Source of the DNA: DAOUCV01 sp034432095
GTDB taxonomy: Bacteria > Chloroflexota > Dehalococcoidia > Dehalococcoidales > UBA2162
Length of the DNA stretch: 32,675 nt
Assembly: GCA_034432095.1 (NCBI GenBank)
Contig: DAOUCV010000084.1
Coordinates: 1 to 32,675 of the forward strand
Direction: 5' to 3'
Part shown: positions 15,937 through 22,158 of the stretch, piece after piece
Numbering within the stretch: the first letter of the stretch is position 1
How the letters are laid out: each line of letters opens with the position of its first letter
The notes under the pieces: generated by a model
What the model saw: only the letters and a program-made list of their open reading frames with translations
What the model was told of the DNA's origin: nothing
Databases searched by the model: none
Made by a program: the position numbers and the translations under genes

Positions 15937-16797
15937 CTATTTAGTCATAGCCTCGACCCCGCCGGTAATGTCAAGAAGCTCCTTAGTAATTGACTCCTGC
16001 CGGGCTTTATTATACATCAGGGTCAGTTCGGTAATCAGCTCGCCGGCGTTCTCCGTGGCGTTGCGCATCGCCACCATTCTGGCTGATTGTTCACTGGCAA
16101 TAGCCTCCAGAATAGCATGGTAAATCTGCATTTCAACAAATCTGGGCAGGAGTCCGGCTAGCACCTCCTGTGAGCCCGGCTCATAAATATAGTCAACATT
16201 CTGTGCTCCGGGAATCGCCGCCGGTTCAACCGGCAATATTGGCTGAATCACCGGTCTCTGCACCATGGTAGAGACAAACTGGGTATAGGCTAAATAGGCG
16301 GCATCTATGACGGCGTTAGTGTAATCGTCAATGATAATGCGGGATATGGGCAGGGTATCAAGATAGCTGGGTCGGTCGCCAAGCCCGGTGAACTCAGCCC
16401 GGATATCACGACCGTACCGTCTCATAAAATCCAGCCCCTTACGACCCACACTAACCAGAGTAACGGGTACCTTCTGCTCCAGGATGAAGCTGCCTGTCCG
16501 GCGGTTGATATTGGCAATAAGCCCGCCACACAGACCGCGGTCGGGAGTAATATGCACTATGGCTATTCTTTTTACCGTTCGGCGTTGTAGTAAGGGGTGC
16601 AACACCCCCTCAGCGGGACGTAGAGCCGCTAGGTCGGCTATCACCTGCCGAATCTTCTCGGCGTAGGGTCGCCCGGCTAAGCCGCGTTCCTGTGTCCGCC
16701 TCATCTTGGAGGTGGCAATCATCTCCATCGCCCGGGTAATTTTGGCGATGCTCTGGACACCCCGTATTCGCCGCCTAATTAACCGAATATTAGCCAG
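15937..16797 (-). CDS. atpG: ATP synthase gamma subunit, apparent CTG start
   Basis: Gamma is the rotor shaft of F1. From the first ATG (16728) the product would be 263 residues and lack the N-terminal helix. Upstream in frame lie 23 more codons giving ANIRLIRRRIRGVQSIAKIT, the conserved gamma N-terminus, down to CTG at 16797; an in-frame TGA sits three codons further up. CTG is the only near-cognate start that restores the full helix, for 286 residues in all, and GGGGGTGAGG lies about 4 nt before it. The C-terminal helix (ITELTLMYNKARQESITKEL) is intact. The start region directly adjoins the repeat element at ~16800-16925, so the repeat appears to have replaced the original start and supplied the ribosome site. 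Confidence 0.9.
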   Translation of the reverse strand: MANIRLIRRRIRGVQSIAKITRAMEMIATSKMRRTQERGLAGRPYAEKIRQVIADLAALRPAEGVLHPLLQRRTVKRIAIVHITPDRGLCGGLIANINRRTGSFILEQKVPVTLVSVGRKGLDFMRRYGRDIRAEFTGLGDRPSYLDTLPISRIIIDDYTNAVIDAAYLAYTQFVSTMVQRPVIQPILPVEPAAIPGAQNVDYIYEPGSQEVLAGLLPRFVEMQIYHAILEAIASEQSARMVAMRNATENAGELITELTLMYNKARQESITKELLDITGGVEAMTK

Positions 16798-16799
16798 AT

Positions 16800-16926
16800 A
16801 ACCTCACCCCCTCATTCCCCCTCTCCTTAAAAGGAGAGAAGGAAGAGTTTGTAAGAGGGACGAAGTCCCTCTTTGACGCCCTATAGGATAGAGAAGCGAA
16901 GCCTCTCTTTTACTCTCCTTATCTCC
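16800..16926. repeat. GC-rich palindromic repeat inserted between atpA and atpG
   Basis: Contains CCCCCTCTCCTT (16817-16828) followed by AAGGAGAG (16831-16838), then the perfect hairpin AGAGGGAC-GAA-GTCCCTCT, then TTTGACGCCC and a second imperfect hairpin. The same arms occur at 25597-25622 and 29757-29783, and CCCTCTTTGACGCCC recurs near 28983. It is an intergenic dispersed repeat inside an otherwise compact operon. Confidence 0.75.
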
Positions 16927-16961
16927 ATTTTTGAATGAGTTTCGCCCTCTAAACCTACCCC

Positions 16962-18470
16962 CTAAGTTCTCCCCTGCTTAAACTCCAGAATGGCTTTCTT
17001 TAGCGCTTCTTCCGTCTCAGCACTGATGTCTTTTTCTTGGGCAATAGCCCCGCCTATCTCCGGGTGGCTTGCCTCCATAAATCGGAGGAAGTCAGCCTCA
17101 AAGGTAGCCACTTTATCTACAGCAATGTCATCAAGGTAGCCGTTAATCGCCGCATAGAGAATCATAACCTGCTTTTCTACCGGCATCGGAGCATACTGTC
17201 CCTGCTTCAGGATTTCGGTAAGCCTTCGCCCGCGCTCAAGCTGGTTTCTGGTTGCCTGGTCTAGCTCGGAAGTACCGAATTGAGCGAAGGCGGCTAATTC
17301 CCGATATTGAGCCAGGTCCAGCCTGAGTCTGCCGGCTACCTTTCTCATTGCCCTGATCTGGGCATTACTTCCTACCCGGGACACCGATAAGCCAACGTTT
17401 AATGCTGGTCTTTGACCCGCATTGAACAGGTCAGCTTCTAGGTAAATCTGACCATCGGTGATAGAGATAATATTAGTCGGGATATAAGCCGATATATCAC
17501 CCGCCTGAGTTTCAATAATCGGCAGGGCAGTAAGAGAACCACCACCATATTCAGGGGCATACTTGGCGGCTCTCTCCAGCAAACGACTGTGCAAATAGAA
17601 GACATCGCCGGGATATGCTTCCCTTCCCGGGGGACGGCGCAGTAGAAGGGAAAGCTGACGGTAAGCCCAGGCATGCTTGGAGAGGTCGTCATAGACAACC
17701 AGGGCGTCCCTGCCCTGTTCCATGAACTCTTCCCCGATGGCACAACCAGCATAGGGGGCAAGATATTGCAGGGCAACTGACTCTGAGGCATTGGCGGCTA
17801 CCACCACGGTGTGCTCCATAGCTCCGTGTTCTTCCAGGGTAGCTACTACCCGGGCTACCTTCGACGCTTTCTGACCAATCGCCACATAGATGCAGATTAA
17901 ATCTCCGCCCTTCTGGTTGATGATGGTATCCAGAGTGAGCGCCGTCTTACCTGTCGAGCGGTCACCAATAATCAGCTCTCGTTGTCCCCGCCCGATAGGA
18001 ATCAGACTATCTATTGCCTTAATACCGGTCTGCACCGGGGTATCTACAGACTTACGCAGGGCGACATTGGGAGCAACCCTTTCTATAGGTCTCGTCTTAT
18101 CGGTCTTAACAACGCCTTTGCCGTCCAGAGGACGACCCAGGGGGTCAACTACCCGTCCAATAAGAGCCTCACCCACCGGCACTTCAGCAATCCGCCCGGT
18201 ACAGCGCACTTCGTCCCCTTCTTTAAGGTTGCTGTAGTCACCAAGGATGACGGCAGATACACTATTTTGCTCCAGGTTCATAGCGATGCCTATAATATCG
18301 TGAGGAAACTGAAGGAGTTCACTGTACTTGGCGGACGCCAGTCCCTGCATTCTGGCGATACCATCCCCCACCTCAATCACCGTGCCAACATCAACCATGG
18401 TCAATGCCATGCCAAACTGCTCAATCTGCTGTTTCAGGATAGAAGCGATGTCTTGCCCTTTTGTGGTCAT
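16962..18470 (-). CDS. atpA: ATP synthase alpha subunit
   Basis: 502 residues, normal length. P-loop GDRSTGKT at 169-176, then the conserved YVAIGQKASKVA segment and the late VGSNAQIRAMRKVAGRLRLD region with the arginine finger context. This is the non-catalytic nucleotide-binding subunit of F1. ATG 18470 has AGAGGT upstream. It is separated from atpH by 27 bp and from atpG by the repeat element. Confidence 0.98.
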   Translation of the reverse strand: MTTKGQDIASILKQQIEQFGMALTMVDVGTVIEVGDGIARMQGLASAKYSELLQFPHDIIGIAMNLEQNSVSAVILGDYSNLKEGDEVRCTGRIAEVPVGEALIGRVVDPLGRPLDGKGVVKTDKTRPIERVAPNVALRKSVDTPVQTGIKAIDSLIPIGRGQRELIIGDRSTGKTALTLDTIINQKGGDLICIYVAIGQKASKVARVVATLEEHGAMEHTVVVAANASESVALQYLAPYAGCAIGEEFMEQGRDALVVYDDLSKHAWAYRQLSLLLRRPPGREAYPGDVFYLHSRLLERAAKYAPEYGGGSLTALPIIETQAGDISAYIPTNIISITDGQIYLEADLFNAGQRPALNVGLSVSRVGSNAQIRAMRKVAGRLRLDLAQYRELAAFAQFGTSELDQATRNQLERGRRLTEILKQGQYAPMPVEKQVMILYAAINGYLDDIAVDKVATFEADFLRFMEASHPEIGGAIAQEKDISAETEEALKKAILEFKQGRT

Positions 18471-18497
18471 CTAATCTACCTCTTTGCTCTCTAGATA

Positions 18498-19043
18498 CTA
18501 TTTAGCTCCACCCAGCGTCTTTCTTAAAGCCGCAAGTTTGCTACGGACGCTGCCATCAATGAGCTTATCACCAACTTTAATGATGATTCCGCCAATCAAG
18601 CTCGGGTCTACTTTAGGCTTAAGTACCACCGGCTTACCGACGAGGGAAGTGATGCGCTGGGCTAGTCTTAGTTTATCCTCATCATCCAGGGGTATCGCGG
18701 TGGTGACCTCAGCCACCTCAGCCCCTTCGATGCCACGGTAATTATCTAACAGGCGCTGGTACTCGTCAGCAATATCGGCTATCAGGGTTAGGCGGTTCTT
18801 AGCCACTAACTGGGCCACTAACTTTAGCGCTTCAGGATTTATCTCACCCAGTCGTTCGGACAGCACCTTGGCTTTATCATCAAAACGAACCTCAGGGTTT
18901 TCCAGCAAGGCAAGAAGTGTAGCATCCTTAATTAGGCTGGCAATCCTTCTCAGGTCAGACTGCCATCGGTTTAACTCCTTTTTCCGTAGGGCAGTCTGAA
19001 AGACTTCCTGCGCCTGACGTATCGCATAGGCACTATCAGCCAT
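18498..19043 (-). CDS. atpH: ATP synthase delta subunit
   Basis: 181 residues linking F1 to the b stalk. The N-terminal helical domain begins ADSAYAIRQAQEVF, and the C-terminal VDPSLIGGIIIKVGDKLIDGSVRSKLAAL is the conserved delta/OSCP signature. The start is ATG 19043 with GGAGG five bases before it; an upstream TTG at 19058 would place the start within its own ribosome site and is rejected. It lies 25 bp after atpF. Confidence 0.96.
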   Translation of the reverse strand: MADSAYAIRQAQEVFQTALRKKELNRWQSDLRRIASLIKDATLLALLENPEVRFDDKAKVLSERLGEINPEALKLVAQLVAKNRLTLIADIADEYQRLLDNYRGIEGAEVAEVTTAIPLDDEDKLRLAQRITSLVGKPVVLKPKVDPSLIGGIIIKVGDKLIDGSVRSKLAALRKTLGGAK

Positions 19044-19068
19044 TATGACCTCCCCCAAGTGCCAGAGG

Positions 19069-19569
19069 CTAACTCTTTTTCAGGGCTTTGCTTTCGTCCA
19101 GCACCTTCTCAATAAGCTGGCGGTGGGCTTCTCTATCCAGTTCCCGCTCAATGACCTTCTCGGCCGCCATTATGGTCAGGTCAGCAAGCTCCCGGCGCAT
19201 TTCGGCAATAGCCTCGTCTCGCTCTCGCTGAATCTCGAGGCGCGCCTTAGCGATAATGGCTTCAGCTTCCGGCTTAGCCTCTTGCTGGGCTTTCTGTCTA
19301 ATCTCCTCAGCGGTTCGCACTGCCCTGGCTATTATTTGCTGTCCCTCCTTGGCAGCAGTCTCAATTCGCTTTTTAGCCTCTTCTTCAGCTCGCGCTGCCT
19401 GTTCCTTAATAGCTTCTGTCTGCTCCATGCTCTCCTTAATTCTCCGCGAGCGCTCATCGAGCATCCTCATAATAGGCTTATAGGCAACCAGATACAGCAG
19501 TCCAAAGAGAATAGCAAAGTTTACTATTTGCGCTATCAATGTTGGCAGATTAATCCCTAATCCTTCCAA
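19069..19569 (-). CDS. atpF: ATP synthase b subunit
   Basis: 166 residues: one N-terminal membrane helix (IAQIVNFAILFGLLYLVAY, about 12-30), then a long charged coiled-coil stalk (about 35-150) and the C-terminal delta-binding end. The start is TTG 19569, preceded by GGGGGAG five bases upstream. A single b gene is present, so the stalk is probably a homodimer. Confidence 0.95.
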   Translation of the reverse strand: MEGLGINLPTLIAQIVNFAILFGLLYLVAYKPIMRMLDERSRRIKESMEQTEAIKEQAARAEEEAKKRIETAAKEGQQIIARAVRTAEEIRQKAQQEAKPEAEAIIAKARLEIQRERDEAIAEMRRELADLTIMAAEKVIERELDREAHRQLIEKVLDESKALKKS

Positions 19570-19610
19570 AACGGCTCCCCCTTCCAGGAATTCAAAGAAT
19601 ACGAGCTATT

Positions 19611-19721
19611 TCAGCCCAGTGTCAGAATAGCTCCAATAATCCATGCCGCGATTATAAACACACCAATAATCGCCGCGGCGGCAATAATTGTTATGAAAAT
19701 TGGCAGCCCATCTTCTTGCAT
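19611..19721 (-). CDS. 36-residue single-helix membrane protein in the ATP synthase operon
   Basis: Between atpE and atpF an ATG at 19721, with AGGAG about 8 nt upstream, opens 36 codons to TGA at 19611-19613: MQEDGLPIFITII, an Ala-rich centre (AAAAIIGVF), AAWIIGAILTLG. It is one continuous hydrophobic helix of about 28 residues after a short acidic N-terminus. It occupies the otherwise unexplained 177-bp gap and has correct spacing on both sides (25 bp to the atpE stop, 41 bp to the atpF start). No known F-type subunit of this kind comes to mind for this position. It could be an accessory Fo or assembly peptide. Alternatively it is a chance frame, but the ribosome site and TM composition argue against that. 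Confidence 0.65.
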   Translation of the reverse strand: MQEDGLPIFITIIAAAAIIGVFIIAAWIIGAILTLG

Positions 19722-19746
19722 ACCTATCGCTCCTCTTTAATATCCC

Positions 19747-19977
19747 TTATACCACCATAGCCAAAAGGATGGCCACGATTAGGACATAAATCCCGATAGC
19801 CTCAGCCATGGCAATGGACAGTATCATATTAGTCATTATCGGGCCTCTTGCTTCAGGGTTGCGCCCTATTGATTGCAGGGCTGAATAGCCAATGAGTCCA
19901 ATCCCCAGTCCCGGTCCCAGCATCCCAAGGCCAACAGCCAGTCCTACCGCCAGCATCTTCACGGCTTGTGCTTCCAT
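19747..19977 (-). CDS. atpE: ATP synthase c subunit
   Basis: 76 residues, two membrane helices joined by the polar loop GRNPEARG (conserved RNP). The ion-binding carboxylate is the Glu in IAMAEAIGIY of helix 2. Helix 1 has PGLGIG, not the PxxxQ glutamine, and Ala follows the Glu, not Ser/Thr; both fit proton rather than sodium coupling. I prefer ATG 19977 (EAQAVKML) with AAGGA just upstream; an in-frame TTG at 20004 would add nine residues without a good ribosome site. Confidence 0.95.
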   Translation of the reverse strand: MEAQAVKMLAVGLAVGLGMLGPGLGIGLIGYSALQSIGRNPEARGPIMTNMILSIAMAEAIGIYVLIVAILLAMVV

Positions 19978-20045
19978 AATCCTTCTTTGTACCCCCTTTT
20001 GCAAATTTTCAATTTATTTGAATAGTGCCTAGAGGCACTATTAAG

Positions 20046-21002
20046 CTAAGATTCGCTGGTTTCGTGGGAAGTGACAGCCAAGGTAAGAAATACCAGAGTC
20101 AACCCGCTAAAAATAAGAGCTTGAAGAAAGCCGACAAGTAACTCAAGCCCGTAAAACGGAATGGCAAATATCCACGGGATAAGAAAAGCGGCAATTAAGA
20201 GCAGTATCTCACCCGCGGTCATATTGCCAAAGAGACGGAAGGTGAAACTGACGATGCGTATCAGTTCACTCAGCGCTTCTAATATGCCGGCAAAGATGTC
20301 GACACCTCCCATGAACAGCCCGCTCATCCCGGCTTTAAACTTACCGGTGAATAGTTTACCCATACTTTTAACAAACTGCCCTATATTCAAAAACTTTCCC
20401 AGATAACGAAGACCCAGCGTTCGTAGACCACTGTATTCGACAAAGACAAAGGACACAATGGCCAGAGCCAGAGGCGTATTAACATCAGTATTGGCCCCCC
20501 GTAGCAAGTGCACTTCGCCGTGAGTAGTATGAATGATTATGGAACCGAAGCCGGGAATCAGACTCAACCAGGCATTAAAGGCAACGAACAGAAAGATGGT
20601 GGCTACTATAGGAAAGAAACGGCGCCCATTCTCCTCACCGGCGACACTCCGGCAGAAGTCATAAATCCAGCCAAGCAGAAACTCAAAGGCTGTCTGTAAT
20701 CTGCCGGGGATGACCTTCATTCGGCGGGTGACAATGAAACTAATCAGTACTAGGAAGACCACGGTAACCCAGCCGCCAATAATAGTGTTGGTGACGGGCA
20801 AGCCAAGCAGGTGAAAGACTACGGAGGCGGGAAGGTGAGGGTCAGGGCGAGGAACACTGAGCCAACCGGGCAGGTTCACCCCGGGAATTAATTTCTGCCC
20901 AATGGGGCCAGCCAGAAAACCAATGACAAAGAGGGCAAGAAAGACAACGGCAATTCCAATGATGAGAGGAAAGGAACAGCCCAGGCAACCCTTTTTCGTC
21001 AC
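20046..21002 (-). CDS. atpB: ATP synthase a subunit
   Basis: 318 residues with several membrane helices. The essential arginine lies in FTFRLFGNMTAGEILL, and the last helix pair (LELLVGFLQALIFSGLTLVFL) is conserved. It forms the stator half-channels against the c ring. It is longer than the E. coli protein (271), with an extended periplasmic-side region after helix 1. The start is GTG at 21002, overlapping the atpZ stop by one base (TAGTG), so translation is coupled. Confidence 0.96.
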   Translation of the reverse strand: MTKKGCLGCSFPLIIGIAVVFLALFVIGFLAGPIGQKLIPGVNLPGWLSVPRPDPHLPASVVFHLLGLPVTNTIIGGWVTVVFLVLISFIVTRRMKVIPGRLQTAFEFLLGWIYDFCRSVAGEENGRRFFPIVATIFLFVAFNAWLSLIPGFGSIIIHTTHGEVHLLRGANTDVNTPLALAIVSFVFVEYSGLRTLGLRYLGKFLNIGQFVKSMGKLFTGKFKAGMSGLFMGGVDIFAGILEALSELIRIVSFTFRLFGNMTAGEILLLIAAFLIPWIFAIPFYGLELLVGFLQALIFSGLTLVFLTLAVTSHETSES

Positions 21003-21226
21003 TAGCTTTTCCCCTTATTTTGTTTATTGCTGATAGTAGCGAGAATCATCCGGTAAGTACCGTAAAGAGCCACCATAATTCCCACCACTAAGCCAACTAT
21101 CACTAGGATAGGCTTAGTCTTAAACTGGTTATCAAGCCACAGACCGCCAACCACACCCAGAACAATGCAGCCCCCGATATACCACCCTATACCCATGAAC
21201 CTCAGTGCCGCTACCCATCTGCTCAT
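21002..21226 (-). CDS. AtpZ/AtpI-type F1Fo accessory membrane protein
   Basis: 74 residues with two hydrophobic helices (about 10-30 and 40-62). It matches the small AtpZ/AtpI family located at the head of ATP synthase operons and proposed to help c-ring assembly or Mg/Ca transport. The WYIGGCIVLGVVGGLWLD segment with Gly-rich helix and the Asp at its end are typical. It is first in the operon. ATG 21226 has no Shine-Dalgarno sequence, and the promoter lies only about 9 bp upstream, suggesting a leaderless operon mRNA. Confidence 0.85.
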   Translation of the reverse strand: MSRWVAALRFMGIGWYIGGCIVLGVVGGLWLDNQFKTKPILVIVGLVVGIMVALYGTYRMILATISNKQNKGKS

Positions 21227-21235
21227 GCCACAGCG

Positions 21236-21264
21236 AGCATATCAAATCTGCCTGTTTAGGTCAA
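21236..21264 (-). promoter_or_regulatory. ATP synthase operon promoter
   Basis: On the minus strand TTGACC (21259-21264), 17-bp spacer, TATGCT (21236-21241). Only 9 bp separate the -10 from ATG 21226, so the transcript would start within about 3 nt of the initiation codon. Confidence 0.6.
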
Positions 21265-21316
21265 GTACCCCCAGAAACCAACCACCTGTAACACCGCCGG
21301 GCTCTCTTCAGTCATA

Positions 21317-21349
21317 AAAAACCCTACAGAACTCAGCCGTAGGGTTTTT
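21317..21349 (-). terminator. Strong bidirectional-type terminator
   Basis: AAAAACCCTAC (21317-21327) pairs perfectly with GTAGGGTTTTT (21339-21349) around an 11-base loop. It is located after the bifunctional nuclease gene and before the ATP synthase promoter, so it separates the two transcription units. On the minus strand the stem ends in a T run. Confidence 0.9.
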
Positions 21350-21381
21350 CTATTGACTTACAAACGCGACAAACTTCTGGT

Positions 21382-21942
21382 TTAAGATTTACGCTTATCA
21401 AAGTCATCCAGGTCAAGGGTATCTATGAAATCTCGGAAAGCCTGTAACTTCCTTAGTTCTTCCTCGCTGACCTTCTTCCCTTTCTTGTCAATCTTTTCAA
21501 TGTCTTCAGAAGTGGGTCTACCTATCTCTTTGTCTAGCAGGATACCGGCCCTGTCCAGGACTGACTCCTCAACGTAGATGGGGATAGGTGGTTCTGTCCT
21601 TACCGCCAGTGCCAGGGCATCGCTAGGGCGGGAGTCAACTTCCATTTGCCCCCCATCTACATTAAGGATTATCTTGGCAAAAAAGGTGTCATTCTGAAGG
21701 TCACTGACGACGACGGAATCGATGCTCGCCCCCAGAGTATCAATGACTGAGCGTAACAAATCATGAGTCAAAGGTCTGGCGACGCTGACCCCCTGCAGTT
21801 TTAACTGTATAGCTTCTGCCTCAGCAGGACCAATCCAGATAGGGAGATAACGGTCGGCCATCTTCTCTTTCAGAATCACCACCCGCTGATAATTCATCAG
21901 ACTAACCCGTATGCTGTCAATAGTCACCTCTATCATAGCCAA
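21382..21942 (-). CDS. Bifunctional nuclease family (BFN/DUF151) protein
   Basis: 186 residues. The DUF151 core is clear: LPIWIGPAEAEAIQLKLQG, the TRPLTHDLL-like ARPLTHDLLRSVIDTLG, and VDSRPSDALALAVR. Members in plants and bacteria have RNase/DNase activity, while most bacterial ones are uncharacterised. A C-terminal charged helix (about 140-186) resembles a UvrB/C-interaction-type tail. It is monocistronic, ended by the terminator at 21317. GGAGG lies upstream of the ATG. Confidence 0.88.
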   Translation of the reverse strand: MAMIEVTIDSIRVSLMNYQRVVILKEKMADRYLPIWIGPAEAEAIQLKLQGVSVARPLTHDLLRSVIDTLGASIDSVVVSDLQNDTFFAKIILNVDGGQMEVDSRPSDALALAVRTEPPIPIYVEESVLDRAGILLDKEIGRPTSEDIEKIDKKGKKVSEEELRKLQAFRDFIDTLDLDDFDKRKS

Positions 21943-22073
21943 ACCTCCTCCGTTCGTCTACCAACACCTCTAATTCTAACCCACCTAACGACCACTGTCA
22001 ACTAGAGATTGCATTTCAACCCCCGCTCTCGTTAATCCACTTATTGCCCATTTTTTTTCCTTGGTTGGACCAG

Positions 22074-22145
22074 CCAGTTTATGCTATAATTTTTTTATGC
22101 TGGACCAGACCAGTTTATGCTATAATTTTTTTATGCTGGACCAGA
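22074..22145 (+). promoter_or_regulatory. Perfect 36-bp tandem duplication carrying two extended -10 promoters
   Basis: Two identical 36-bp units (22074-22109 and 22110-22145) each contain TGCTATAAT, an extended -10 element (TATAAT at 22085-22090 and 22121-22126), a T run, and the palindrome CTGGACCAG (22100-22108 and 22136-22144). A partial third GGACCAG lies just upstream. A weak -35 (TTGGTT, 22061) serves the first copy. Both promoters would drive the PEP synthase gene; CTGGACCAG could be an operator. Confidence 0.75.
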
Positions 22146-22158
22146 TAGGAGGCGTAGT

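Noticed and set aside
19747..19977. Sodium-type c subunit
   Set aside because: Neither the helix 1 Gln nor the Ser/Thr after the helix 2 Glu of Na+ c subunits is present.
22074..22145. 36-bp repeats as a mini CRISPR
   Set aside because: The copies are directly adjacent with no spacer and contain promoter elements.
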